A stretch of DNA of 64,000 nt from Pedobacter chinensis. Lineage in GTDB: Bacteria; Bacteroidota; Bacteroidia; Sphingobacteriales; Sphingobacteriaceae. Positions within the stretch are counted from its first letter, which is position 1. Every line of letters starts with the position of its first letter. The notes beneath the pieces were generated by a model, which saw nothing but the letters and a program-made list of their open reading frames with translations, did not search any database and was not told the origin of the DNA. A program made the translations under genes and the position numbers. The stretch is from positions 310,001 to 374,000 of the forward strand of contig NZ_QPKV01000004.1 in NCBI RefSeq assembly GCF_003339865.1. Reading direction: 5' to 3'. Below, piece by piece: positions 1 through 8,960 of the stretch.

Positions 1-153
1 ACTTTTTCAGCCGAAGAAGCTGCACAAATTGCTTTTCATCTGGCAAAACGTGGAGATGCTGTTTTACTTTCTCCGGCATGTGCAAGTTTTGATCTGTTTA
101 AAAGTTATGAAGATCGCGGAAATCAATTTAAAGCGGCAGTTAGAGAATTATAA
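1..153 (+). CDS. murD: UDP-N-acetylmuramoylalanine--D-glutamate ligase, C-terminal end (partial)
   Basis: Only the last 50 codons are in the window. The frame is open from base 1 to a TAA at 151-153 and ends in [20 protein letters not shown] followed by [12 protein letters not shown], the typical C-terminal signature of MurD (the [17 protein letters not shown] block of the third Mur ligase domain). MurD adds D-glutamate to UDP-MurNAc-L-Ala in the cytoplasm. The ftsW start lies 16 bp downstream, which fits the usual murD-ftsW order of the cluster. The start is outside the window. Confidence 0.93.
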   Translation, partial: TFSAEEAAQIAFHLAKRGDAVLLSPACASFDLFKSYEDRGNQFKAAVREL

Positions 154-169
154 ATAGGAGGCTTAATAT

Positions 170-1363
170 ATGTTGCAAGCACTACTTAATAAAACAAAAG
201 GCGATAGATGGATCTGGTTGATCATCATCCTGCTTTCGCTTATATCTGTAATGGCTGTGTACAGTGCAACAGGAACTTTAGCGTATAAAAAGGGTGAGGC
301 GGTAGAAAAGTTGCTGTTAACCAAACACTTGATTTTTGTGCTCATGGGAATTGGAATGATTTACATTGCCCATTTGCTCGATTACAGGTATTACGCCGGT
401 ATTTCCAAAATATTGATGATCGTGACCATACCCTTACTGGTGTATACGTTAATTTTTGGTACAAATTTAAACGATGCCTCAAGGTGGGTTAAAATCCCTG
501 TAATCGGCTTGACTTTTCAAACATCAGATTTGGCAAAACTCGCTTTAATTACGTTTTTGGCAAGAATGCTGACCAAAAAACAAGAGAACATTAAAAATGT
601 AAGAGAATCATTCATCCCGATTATGGGGTCTGTTTGTGTAGTCTTTGTATTAATTGCATTGGCCAATTTATCTACGGCCTTGATGTTATTCGGAGTAAGT
701 ATTTTGCTTTTGATCATCGGTCGTATCAGTATAAAACAAATTGCTATTGTTTGTGCGGGTGGCTTTGTACTCTTGTTGTTTGTTTTCTTCTTGGGGCCAA
801 GACGAAAAACCTACATGTCTCGTATCAATACGTTCATGCATCCGGAGATGCAGCATTCAGATAAAACTTTCCAGGCAGATCAGGCAAAAATTGCACTGGC
901 TACTGGTGGTGTTTTTGGTAAAGGGCCAGGTAACAGTACCCAGCGCAATTTCCTGCCACACCCATATTCCGATTTTATTTTCGCCATTATTATTGAAGAA
1001 TGGGGAACTGTGGGAGGAATTGTAATCATGATACTTTACCTGGTGCTTTTATACCGATGTATAAAAATAGTGACCAGAGCCCCCAAGGCATTTGGAGCTT
1101 TACTCGCCGCCGGACTGAGTTTCAGTCTGACCATTCAGGCTTTTGCAAACATGGCAGTTGCTGTAGGTTTGGGGCCTGTAACAGGAGTTCCACTCCCTTT
1201 GGTAAGTATGGGTGGTACATCAATGATTTTTACCAGTGTGGCTTTTGGGATTATTTTGAGTGTAAGCCGAGATGTGGAGGAAAATGCTGGTGTAGTTAGT
1301 AAAGAGGAAAAAGATAAAGTAAAAAATAAAGTAATTGTTGGAGAGATTCCGGCATTTGGATAA
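170..1363 (+). CDS. ftsW: Lipid II polymerase / cell division protein FtsW (SEDS family)
   Basis: A 397-residue polytopic membrane protein, with about ten hydrophobic segments from residue 15 to 375. SEDS-family landmarks are visible: SRWVKIPVIGLTFQTSDLAK near 105-125, GKGPGNSTQRNFLPHPYSDF near 250-270, and FIFAIIIEEWG right after it, which carries the conserved acidic loop. FtsW polymerises septal peptidoglycan with its partner class B PBP. The ATG at 170 is preceded by an AGGAGG-like run at 157-162, unusually strong for this genome. It sits between murD and, after one inserted gene, murG. Confidence 0.95.
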   Translation: MLQALLNKTKGDRWIWLIIILLSLISVMAVYSATGTLAYKKGEAVEKLLLTKHLIFVLMGIGMIYIAHLLDYRYYAGISKILMIVTIPLLVYTLIFGTNLNDASRWVKIPVIGLTFQTSDLAKLALITFLARMLTKKQENIKNVRESFIPIMGSVCVVFVLIALANLSTALMLFGVSILLLIIGRISIKQIAIVCAGGFVLLLFVFFLGPRRKTYMSRINTFMHPEMQHSDKTFQADQAKIALATGGVFGKGPGNSTQRNFLPHPYSDFIFAIIIEEWGTVGGIVIMILYLVLLYRCIKIVTRAPKAFGALLAAGLSFSLTIQAFANMAVAVGLGPVTGVPLPLVSMGGTSMIFTSVAFGIILSVSRDVEENAGVVSKEEKDKVKNKVIVGEIPAFG

Positions 1364-1406
1364 TTATTTGCAAGCACAAAAGAAACAAAAGAGCACAATA
1401 GTTATA

Positions 1407-1820
1407 ATGATTACGAGTAAAACATATCTAAAGGATTTAACTTATCAGGTTAATGGGGCTGCCATTGAAGTGCATAAGGCTTTAGGTGCTGGATTGTTGG
1501 AAAGTACTTACCATAGGTGTATGAAACACGAGCTTTTGCTTAGAGGGATTTCTTTTGAAACTGAAATGCTGGTTCCTGTTAATTATAAAGGAATAGCTAT
1601 AGATACAAATTTGAGGTGTGATTTATTTGTCGAAAATGTATTAACGATTGAATTAAAGTCTGTTGATAAATTGATGCCCATTCATGAGGCTCAAATTATT
1701 ACCTATATGAAATTATTAGGTTCCCCTAAGGGAATTATATACAACTTTAATACAGTGAATTTATATACAGAAGGACAAAGAACTTACGTAAACGATTTGT
1801 ATAGGATTTTACCAGAATAA
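1407..1820 (+). CDS. GxxExxY protein (PD-(D/E)XK nuclease-like fold)
   Basis: A 137-residue protein. The name-giving motif GLLESTY is at residues 28-34, within GAAIEVHKALGAGLLESTY. A PD-(D/E)XK-like core follows: CDLFVENVLTIELKSVD supplies D, E and K of a D...ExK signature, and HEAQIITYMKLLG matches the usual family ending. I placed the start at ATG 1407, because the family begins just before the helix with NxAxEVHxxLG; the longer frame from 1335 overlaps the end of ftsW and adds untypical residues. The function of this family is not established. The gene interrupts the otherwise contiguous ftsW-murG order, so it is probably an insertion. Confidence 0.88.
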   Translation: MITSKTYLKDLTYQVNGAAIEVHKALGAGLLESTYHRCMKHELLLRGISFETEMLVPVNYKGIAIDTNLRCDLFVENVLTIELKSVDKLMPIHEAQIITYMKLLGSPKGIIYNFNTVNLYTEGQRTYVNDLYRILPE

Positions 1821-1902
1821 GAATAAAAATGAAAATTAACTTTTGTTCACTATTGTTTCTTTTGTGGTGAAATAGTTAATAATAAAAACATATAATTTAA
1901 AA

Positions 1903-3009
1903 ATGAATAATTCCCCAAAAATTATCATATCAGGTGGTGGCACCGGCGGGCATATTTTTCCCGCCGTGGCCATAGCCAATGCGCTTAAGCGTTTGGTGCC
2001 CGCTTGTGAAATTTTATTTGTGGGTGCAAATGGTCGTATGGAAATGGAAAAAGTTCCTGCAGCCGGATATAAGATCATAGGTTTGAACATCAGTGGAATG
2101 CAACGAGGTTCGATCATTAAAAACCTGGCATTGCCATTTAAGGTTATCGGAAGTGTTCGTAAAGCCGTGCAGATCATTAATGATTTTAAACCAGATGCAG
2201 TGGTTGGTGTAGGTGGATATGCTTCCGGGCCGCTGTTATACGCTGCATCATTGAAAGGTATTCCTTACCTGATCCAGGAACAAAATTCCTACGCAGGGAT
2301 AACCAACAAATGGCTGGGGAAAAAAGCATCGAAAATTTGCGTAGCCTTTGATGGGATGGAACAATTCTTCCCTGCTGACCGAATTTTGAAAACAGGTAAT
2401 CCCGTTCGTAAAGAAGTAATAGATATTAAAGGAAAACACCATGCAGGAGCAGAGCTTTTAAAGCTCGATCCTTTAAAGAAAACCATTATGGTTACAGGAG
2501 GAAGCCTCGGTGCAGGAACTTTAAATAAAGCAATTGAGAAACATTTACCAGAAATCCTGGCTCAGGATGTGCAGGTAGTCTGGCAAACAGGCAAATATTA
2601 TTATAAAGGAATTATCGAAAGATTAGGATTGGATTACCACCCTAATATCCGGATTCTGGAGTTTTTAAACAAGATGGATTTAGCCTATGCCGCTGCTGAT
2701 GTGATTATCAGTAGAGCAGGAGCAGGAACAATAGCTGAGCTTTGTCTGATCAAGAAGCCAGTAATATTAGTTCCGTCACCTAATGTTGCTGAAGATCATC
2801 AAACGAAAAATGCAATGGCACTGGTAAAAAACGGGGCCGCAGTGTTAATCAACGATCGGTCTGCAGAAGACACGCTGGTTAAAGAAGCACTGGCTCTATT
2901 AAATAATAAAGATCAGAGAGAAAAGTTATCTGAAAATTTGGGAAGAATGGCATTGCCGAAAGCAGATGAAATTATCGCTGGTGAAGTGTTGAAACTGATA
3001 AAAGCTTAA
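1903..3009 (+). CDS. murG: UDP-N-acetylglucosamine--N-acetylmuramyl transferase MurG
   Basis: A 368-residue GT28-family enzyme that makes lipid II from lipid I at the inner face of the membrane. The N-terminal donor-side loop SGGGTGGHIFPAVA is at residues 10-23. The second glycine-rich loop TGGSLGA lies near 198-204. The UDP-GlcNAc site RAGAGTIAELCLIKKPVILVP is near 272-292. Length and motif order match the family. The start follows an A-rich stretch without a clear Shine-Dalgarno, which is usual here. murC follows after a 134 bp spacer containing an imperfect inverted repeat. Confidence 0.96.
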   Translation: MNNSPKIIISGGGTGGHIFPAVAIANALKRLVPACEILFVGANGRMEMEKVPAAGYKIIGLNISGMQRGSIIKNLALPFKVIGSVRKAVQIINDFKPDAVVGVGGYASGPLLYAASLKGIPYLIQEQNSYAGITNKWLGKKASKICVAFDGMEQFFPADRILKTGNPVRKEVIDIKGKHHAGAELLKLDPLKKTIMVTGGSLGAGTLNKAIEKHLPEILAQDVQVVWQTGKYYYKGIIERLGLDYHPNIRILEFLNKMDLAYAAADVIISRAGAGTIAELCLIKKPVILVPSPNVAEDHQTKNAMALVKNGAAVLINDRSAEDTLVKEALALLNNKDQREKLSENLGRMALPKADEIIAGEVLKLIKA

Positions 3010-3143
3010 AGACTAAGGCTGAAAGACCAGAGCAAAGGCAAAACGTCATTGCAAGGTTCAAAGCATTCTTATAGCGAAAAAATAAATGATAGTGGAAAGA
3101 AAAGTTTTTGGTCTTTAGTCTTTCTGCTTTAGCTTAAAATAAA
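3010..3143. repeat. Purine-rich imperfect inverted repeat between murG and murC
   Basis: The spacer begins with AAAGACTAAGGCTGAAAGACC (3008 onward) and ends with its approximate reverse complement, GGTCTTTAGTCTTTCTGC (3109-3126), about 80 bases apart. A similar run of AAAGAC/AAAGAGC words lies after the Nudix regulator at 44534-44600. I read these as copies of a low-complexity intergenic repeat. No gene is visible in the spacer. Confidence 0.4.
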
Positions 3144-4499
3144 ATGGAATTAGGTAAAATAAATAGGGTGTTTTTTGTTGGTATCGGTGGTATCGGCATG
3201 AGTGCGCTTGCACGTTATTTTGCCAAACGCGGTCAGGTGGTTTGTGGTTATGATAAAACCAGAACCAAGCTTACTGAAACATTGGAACAAGAAGGGATTT
3301 TGATTACTTATTTAGATGAATCTGCTGCATTACCTTGTGCATTTCTGGATCATCATGACGATACTCTGGTAGTGTATACACCAGCCATTCCAAAAGATTT
3401 AAAAATCTTAAATCACTTTAAGGATAAAGGATTCAGTCTTAAAAAGCGTTCTGAGGTTTTAGGCATCATTAGCCAGGGAATGTTCTGTATCGGAATTGCC
3501 GGCACCCACGGTAAAACCACTACTTCATCAATCGTAGCGCATATTTTAAAAGATACAGGCTACGATTGTACAGCGTTTTTAGGGGGGATAACCAGCAATT
3601 ACAACAGCAATGTTCTTTTCGGTCAAAACGATGTTGTGGTGGTAGAAGCCGATGAATATGATCGCTCTTTCTTAACACTGCATTCGGATATCGCTGTGGT
3701 AACCTCAATGGATGCCGATCATTTAGACATTTACGGAGACAAAAGTCATTTAGAAGAGTCATTCCGTTTATACGCTGGTCAGTTAAAAGAAAATGGTACG
3801 CTGTACGTACATGAAGGTCTGTCTCTATCTGACGGAATCAGTTATGCGGCAAGTTCTACCGCAACAGCTAAAGCTGAAAACCTGCGGGTTGAAGGATCGA
3901 AATTTGTTTTTGATTACAGCGATGATTCAACTGAAATTAAGGATATCAGTTTAATGCTGCCTGGCAAGCATAATGTCGAAAATACAACAGTTGCTATTGC
4001 CATTGCTTTGAAATTAGGCATTGATGCCGAAAAGATCAAAGAAGCTGTGGCCAACTTCAAAGGTGTAAAACGCCGTTTTGAGTATATCGTAAATAATGAT
4101 AATCAGATTTATATTGATGATTATGCTCATCATCCTGAAGAATTAAAAGCTTGTTTTGATGCCGTTAGACAATTATATCCTGATAAAAAGTTAACAGTGA
4201 TCTTCCAGCCGCATTTATTTACGCGTACCCGTGATTTTGCTGATGAGTTCGCAAAAGTTTTAAGCACTGCTGATGAAATGCTGTTGCTGGAAATTTATCC
4301 TGCCAGAGAATTGCCTTTGGAAGGGGTAAATTCACAGTTTTTACTGGATAAAATCACTTTAGAGAATAAAAAAATATGTGGAAAAGATTTTGTGGTTCAG
4401 CATGTTAAGGACACAAAACCTGAGTTAATTTTAACAGTTGGAGCGGGAGATATTGATACCATTATCGAGCCGATTAAAAATATATTGAACAATGCTTAA
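3144..4499 (+). CDS. murC: UDP-N-acetylmuramate--L-alanine ligase MurC
   Basis: A 451-residue Mur ligase that adds the first L-Ala to UDP-MurNAc. The N-terminal Rossmann-like loop VGIGGIGMSALA is at about 12-23. The ATP P-loop GTHGKTTTSS begins at residue 120. VVVEADEYDRSF supplies the metal-binding acidic residue, and YIDDYAHHPEE near 330 is a MurC hallmark. The last 8 bases overlap the ftsQ start, which implies coupled translation. Confidence 0.96.
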   Translation: MELGKINRVFFVGIGGIGMSALARYFAKRGQVVCGYDKTRTKLTETLEQEGILITYLDESAALPCAFLDHHDDTLVVYTPAIPKDLKILNHFKDKGFSLKKRSEVLGIISQGMFCIGIAGTHGKTTTSSIVAHILKDTGYDCTAFLGGITSNYNSNVLFGQNDVVVVEADEYDRSFLTLHSDIAVVTSMDADHLDIYGDKSHLEESFRLYAGQLKENGTLYVHEGLSLSDGISYAASSTATAKAENLRVEGSKFVFDYSDDSTEIKDISLMLPGKHNVENTTVAIAIALKLGIDAEKIKEAVANFKGVKRRFEYIVNNDNQIYIDDYAHHPEELKACFDAVRQLYPDKKLTVIFQPHLFTRTRDFADEFAKVLSTADEMLLLEIYPARELPLEGVNSQFLLDKITLENKKICGKDFVVQHVKDTKPELILTVGAGDIDTIIEPIKNILNNA

Positions 4500-5673
4500 A
4501 CGGATAAACTGGAGCGCAATTTTTACTGGCTTTGCCTGGCTGATCAGCCTGGCAGGAGTGGTGGTGCTGTTAAGTTTCATCAATGTTAAAAAGCAAACAG
4601 TTAAATGTAGTGATGTTAAAATATTGATACCTGGAGCTGATAATTTCATTGAAAGAGAAGAAATTGATGCTATACTTCGCGAGGATCAGGGTATGCTTCT
4701 TGGACGGAATCTGGAACAAATCAACATTCATCAAATTGAGAAAAAACTTCAATCCAATCCATACATCGCGTTTGCAAAAGTATATGTGGATATGGATGGT
4801 GTATTGAATATTGAAGTAAAGCAAAGACAACCTGTGGTTAGAATATTAAATAATAGCGGACAGGATTTCTATATTGACAATGATGGATTGAAAATGCCGA
4901 TTTCATCAAACTTCACAGCCAATGTATTGGTAGCAACTGGTAATATCACAGAGGTTTTTGGAAGTCGCGTTGATACTTTGCATACCAGGTTGGCACACGA
5001 TCTTTATAAAACAGCATTATATATTAAAAAGGATACCCTGTGGGATTCCCAAATCGAACAGATTGTGGTTGATCAGAAAAATGATATTGAGCTCATTCCC
5101 AGAGTTGGTAATCAACGCATCATTCTGGGCAATGCAGATTCATTGGAAAAGAAGATGACCAATCTGTTGTTGTTCTACAAAAAAGCAATGCCTTTGGTGG
5201 GATGGGAAACTTACAGAACAATCAATATTAAGTATACCAATCAAATTGTTTGCGAAAAAAGAGATTCAACTGAAATTGCCAGAAAACGAAAAACAATTTC
5301 TCCGACTGATAGTTTGAGAATACAGCAAAAAGTTTCCGATTCATTGATCAGAGATGTGATTGGACAGGTAACAGGAGAGCAAACAGCTGCTGTTACAGCA
5401 AAGAGGGTTGAACCTAAAAAGGAGGAACCCAAAAAGGTTGAGCCACAAAAAGCAGAATCTAAAAAAACAGAACCTGCTCAAACAGAAGTGAAGAAAACCG
5501 TAACCACCGTTGCAGCCAGGCCTCAGGAAACAAAACCAGTAGATAAAAAAGAACCAGCAACGAAGCCTGCGACAGATTTAAAGAAACCTGTGAAATCTGC
5601 AGCAGAGCTGAAATTAGAGAGAGAAAAAGAAATCAGAGCCCTAGAAAAACAATATAAAACTCAACAAAATTAA
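4492..5673 (+). CDS. ftsQ: Cell division protein FtsQ/DivIB with K/P-rich tail
   Basis: A 393-residue single-pass membrane protein with a hydrophobic segment at about 9-27. A POTRA-like and FtsQ beta region follows to about residue 255, including KVYVDMDGVLNIEVKQRQPVV near 90-110. In the divisome FtsQ links early and late proteins in the periplasm. The C-terminal ~110 residues are low-complexity and rich in K, P, E, T (repeats of KKxEPKK type) and end in a charged helix; this extension is not part of the conserved fold. The start overlaps murC by 8 bp, and ftsA follows after 5 bp. Confidence 0.9.
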   Translation: MLKRINWSAIFTGFAWLISLAGVVVLLSFINVKKQTVKCSDVKILIPGADNFIEREEIDAILREDQGMLLGRNLEQINIHQIEKKLQSNPYIAFAKVYVDMDGVLNIEVKQRQPVVRILNNSGQDFYIDNDGLKMPISSNFTANVLVATGNITEVFGSRVDTLHTRLAHDLYKTALYIKKDTLWDSQIEQIVVDQKNDIELIPRVGNQRIILGNADSLEKKMTNLLLFYKKAMPLVGWETYRTINIKYTNQIVCEKRDSTEIARKRKTISPTDSLRIQQKVSDSLIRDVIGQVTGEQTAAVTAKRVEPKKEEPKKVEPQKAESKKTEPAQTEVKKTVTTVAARPQETKPVDKKEPATKPATDLKKPVKSAAELKLEREKEIRALEKQYKTQQN

Positions 5674-5678
5674 CGAAT

Positions 5679-7037
5679 ATGGACAAGGCAAAATTTACCA
5701 GTCAGTCGCCCATTGTAGTAGGATTGGATATCGGTACTACAAAAATATGTGTTATCGTTGGTCGGAGAACCCAACACGGTAAGATAGAAATTTTAGGAAT
5801 AGGCAAGGCAGAATCAGCGGGTGTGACACGAGGAGTGGTTTCTAACATTCAAAAAACCGTACAGGGCATTGCTCAGGCCGTTGAAGTAGCAAGCGGCCAA
5901 TCCAATGTAGAGATACAGGTGGTAAATGTGGGTATTGCTGGTCAGCACATCAAGAGCTTACAGCACAGAGGAATTTTAACAAGAAGAGAATTAAACAACG
6001 AAATTGGTAAAAAAGATATCGATAAGTTGATTGATGATATGTTTAAACTGGTGATGCCTCCGGGAGAGGAAATCATTCATGTATTGCCACAAGAGTTTAC
6101 CATCGATAATGAACCAGGTATTAAAGACCCAATTGGTATGGCAGGAGTACGTCTTGAGGCGAATTTCCATATCATTTCTGGTCAGGTTACGGCGGTTAAG
6201 AACATCATCAAATGTGTAAACAATGCAGGTTTGCAAACTCAGGATCTCATTCTTGAGCCATTGGCATCTTCTGAATCGGTGTTGAGCGAGGAAGAAAAAG
6301 AAGCCGGCATTGCATTAGTGGATATTGGTGGTGGTACCACAGATATCGCCATTTTCCATGAGGGTATTATTCGCCATACGGCTGTAATTCCATTTGGTGG
6401 TAATAGTGTTACGGAAGACATCAGAGAAGGCTGCTCTGTTATGCGTAATCAGGCTGAATTATTAAAAACACGTTTTGGTTCTGCATTGGCTGAAGAAAAT
6501 AAAGAGAATGAAATCATCTGTGTTCCGGGGCTTCGTGGTCGTGAACCAAAAGAAATCTCTGTTAAAAATCTGGCTTACGTAATTCAGGCTCGGATGGAAG
6601 AAATCATTGAGCATGTTTATTATGAAATAAAGTCATCAGGTTATGAGAAAAAATTAATCGGTGGTATCGTGATCACAGGTGGTGGTGCACTGTTGAAACA
6701 CCTTTCTCAGGCTGTGGAATATGTAACTGGTTTAGATTGCCGCATTGGTTATCCAAACGAACATTTGTCTAAGTATGAAGATATGCCGAAAGCGATTTAC
6801 GACGATTTGAAAAGCCCCATGTACGCAACCAGTGTTGGTTTGTTAATTAAAGGTATTCAAAAAGCAGAAGAACTGATGGAAGAAATGAAACAACCAGGTG
6901 TTTTTGTGGAGAAACCAAAAACGGCTAAAGAAAAGGAGAAGCGCGGACCGGGTCTTTTCGATAAATTACTTGCCAAAACAAGAACTTTCATTCAGGATGA
7001 TATGAATGTAAGTGACGAAGATTACCTGAAAAGCTAA
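5679..7037 (+). CDS. ftsA: Cell division protein FtsA
   Basis: A 452-residue actin-fold protein that anchors FtsZ to the membrane and recruits later division proteins. Phosphate-1 motif VGLDIGTTKICVIVG is at about 14-28, phosphate-2 motif ALVDIGGGTTDIAIF near 211-225, and adenosine motif IVITGGGALLKHL near 329-341. The C-terminus GPGLFDKLLAKTRTFIQDDM has an amphipathic membrane-targeting character. It is 5 bp downstream of ftsQ. Confidence 0.96.
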   Translation: MDKAKFTSQSPIVVGLDIGTTKICVIVGRRTQHGKIEILGIGKAESAGVTRGVVSNIQKTVQGIAQAVEVASGQSNVEIQVVNVGIAGQHIKSLQHRGILTRRELNNEIGKKDIDKLIDDMFKLVMPPGEEIIHVLPQEFTIDNEPGIKDPIGMAGVRLEANFHIISGQVTAVKNIIKCVNNAGLQTQDLILEPLASSESVLSEEEKEAGIALVDIGGGTTDIAIFHEGIIRHTAVIPFGGNSVTEDIREGCSVMRNQAELLKTRFGSALAEENKENEIICVPGLRGREPKEISVKNLAYVIQARMEEIIEHVYYEIKSSGYEKKLIGGIVITGGGALLKHLSQAVEYVTGLDCRIGYPNEHLSKYEDMPKAIYDDLKSPMYATSVGLLIKGIQKAEELMEEMKQPGVFVEKPKTAKEKEKRGPGLFDKLLAKTRTFIQDDMNVSDEDYLKS

Positions 7038-7041
7038 GGTA

Positions 7042-7110
7042 TTTTTCAACAAAACATGAGTTTTCCACATTCTTAACACTTGTGGAAAACGTCTGTTGAA
7101 AAAGTGTTAA
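7042..7110 (+). promoter_or_regulatory. Triple inverted-repeat element upstream of ftsZ
   Basis: Three perfect inverted repeats interlock in 69 bases. TTTTTCAACA (7042-7051) pairs with TGTTGAAAAA (7094-7103). Inside it, GTTTTCCACA (7060-7069) pairs with TGTGGAAAAC (7081-7090). TTAACACTT in the inner loop (7073-7081) can pair with AAGTGTTAA (7102-7110), outside and overlapping the edges of the first two stems. As RNA this gives a two-tier hairpin that competes with, or is topped by, a pseudoknot-type pairing. It lies between the ftsA stop and the ftsZ start. A role in ftsZ expression is inferred from position only. Confidence 0.6.
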
Positions 7111-7168
7111 TATTACGTTGAGTAATGAACAGAATTTAAAAATTTTTAAACAACTGATTCATAAAGAT

Positions 7169-8794
7169 ATGCAGTTCGAAATGTTAAAAGATAAGTCTTC
7201 AATCATCAAAGTAATTGGTGTTGGAGGCGGTGGCGGCAACGCGGTGAACCATATGTACCTGTCAGGTATTACTGGTGTGGATTTTATTATTTGTAATACA
7301 GATGCCCAGGCTTTGGAATCTAGCCCTATCCCTAACAAGGTGCAATTAGGTGCTAGTTTAACCGAAGGCATGGGGGCTGGCTCTATTCCTGAGGTGGGTA
7401 AAAACTCGGCCATAGAGAATATCGATGATATTAAAGCCATGTTAGGTAGTACGACTAAAATGTTGTTCATTACTGCAGGAATGGGTGGTGGTACAGGAAC
7501 TGGTGCATCTCCGATTATTGCCAAAGCTGCTAAAGAACTCGACATTTTAACTGTTGCCATTATCACGACTCCATTTTCTTTCGAAGGAAAAAGACGTAGA
7601 CTGCAGGCCGATGAAGGCATGGAAGAACTGAAGAAATATGTGGATTCTTATTTAGTAATCTCTAATGACAGGCTGCGTGAAATCTTCGGAAACTTAACGC
7701 TGGGTTCTGCATTTGGTCAGGCTGATGATATTTTAACCACCGCTGCAAAAGGTATCGCAGAAATCATTACTGTTCCGGGTTATATCAACGTGGATTTTAA
7801 AGATGTGCGCACAGTAATGAAAGATAGCGGTGTGGCTATCATGGGTAGCCATTCTGCTGAAGGCGATGATCGTGCATTACAAGCGGTTGAAGGCGCTTTG
7901 GCCTCTCCATTATTAAAAGACAATGAGATTGAAGGTGCCCGTTATATCTTGTTAAACATCAGCTCTGGTCTTCGTGAGGTAACAATGGATGAGGTTTCCA
8001 TCATTACAGATTACATTCAGGAAAAAGCAGGCTTATCTGCCGATTTAATTTGGGGTAACTGTACAGATGAGTCATTAAGTGATAAATTATCTGTAACTAT
8101 TATTGCTACAGGTTTCCAAACCTCAGAAGAACGCGTAAACGAAGAAAAAAATAAAAAGAAAATATCATTGTTAACGCCTGAAGAGGCGCCTTTGGTTCGT
8201 CCCGTTGAACCGGTAAACTCTTTTATTCAGCCTAAAGCGGCTCCGTCATACGAGCCGGTTTTGAAAGCTAAAGAAGAACCTTCTCAGGTTGATTTGTTTG
8301 GTGGAATGTTCAGTAAGCCTGAACCACAAAAAGTTCAGGAACCTGAAAACAATGTAGTTCGCCATACTTTGATAGAGGAAGAACCGCAGGTAGAAGAACC
8401 TAAAGAAACCGGATTTGAGTTTGAAGTTAAATTAGCTGAAACCAATTTTGTTTTCGAAACACCAGTTGCAGAGGTTGCACCTGAGCCTGAACCAGTGGTG
8501 GAAATGCCCGTTGCTGGTTTAGATGACGACAAGAATGATGAATCAATGGAAGAGCAACTCAAAAAATCAAAAGAACGTATTTTACGTTTGAAAGATTTGA
8601 GTATGAAATTGCGCACAACCAATGGTTTACAGGAACTGGAAAATGAACCTGCTTACAAACGTAAACAAATGCAACTGCAACAGGTCCAACATTCTTCTGA
8701 ATCACAGGTAAGTCGTTTCACTTTAAGTAATGATCAGGACGGAGGAACAGAGATCAGGCCTAACAATTCATTTTTACACGATAACGTTGATTAA
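7169..8794 (+). CDS. ftsZ: Cell division GTPase FtsZ
   Basis: 541 residues from the ATG at 7169, which gives the MQFEMLKDKSS start I associate with this group. An in-frame TTG at 7118 would add 17 residues and cannot be excluded. KVIGVGGGGGNAVNHM is the N-terminal nucleotide loop, and MGGGTGTGASPIIA is the tubulin GTPase signature. The core ends near IIATGFQ. A ~170-residue acidic/proline linker follows, and the end EIRPNNSFLHDNVD looks like the conserved C-terminal peptide for FtsA binding. FtsZ forms the division ring. A strong terminator follows, so this is the end of the cluster. Confidence 0.96.
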   Translation: MQFEMLKDKSSIIKVIGVGGGGGNAVNHMYLSGITGVDFIICNTDAQALESSPIPNKVQLGASLTEGMGAGSIPEVGKNSAIENIDDIKAMLGSTTKMLFITAGMGGGTGTGASPIIAKAAKELDILTVAIITTPFSFEGKRRRLQADEGMEELKKYVDSYLVISNDRLREIFGNLTLGSAFGQADDILTTAAKGIAEIITVPGYINVDFKDVRTVMKDSGVAIMGSHSAEGDDRALQAVEGALASPLLKDNEIEGARYILLNISSGLREVTMDEVSIITDYIQEKAGLSADLIWGNCTDESLSDKLSVTIIATGFQTSEERVNEEKNKKKISLLTPEEAPLVRPVEPVNSFIQPKAAPSYEPVLKAKEEPSQVDLFGGMFSKPEPQKVQEPENNVVRHTLIEEEPQVEEPKETGFEFEVKLAETNFVFETPVAEVAPEPEPVVEMPVAGLDDDKNDESMEEQLKKSKERILRLKDLSMKLRTTNGLQELENEPAYKRKQMQLQQVQHSSESQVSRFTLSNDQDGGTEIRPNNSFLHDNVD

Positions 8795-8814
8795 ATCAAA
8801 CCAAGTATAATTTT

Positions 8815-8844
8815 AAAGCCCCGATTTAAAGCCGGGGCTTTTTT
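8815..8844 (+). terminator. Rho-independent terminator after ftsZ
   Basis: The stem AAAGCCCCG (8815-8823) pairs with CGGGGCTTT ending at 8841, followed by a T run. It closes the division cluster transcript. Confidence 0.9.
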
Positions 8845-8960
8845 GGCATAAAATTAGATCGTGAAAAATCTTAATTGACATGTAAAATATTAATCTGGTT
8901 GATTTTAAGACGAATAAAGCTTAAATTCGCAAAATTTTTATTATAAAAACACATAATACA

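Noticed and set aside
7159..7620. Minus-strand 153-codon frame opposite ftsZ
   Set aside because: It is an antisense shadow of the conserved FtsZ GTPase region.
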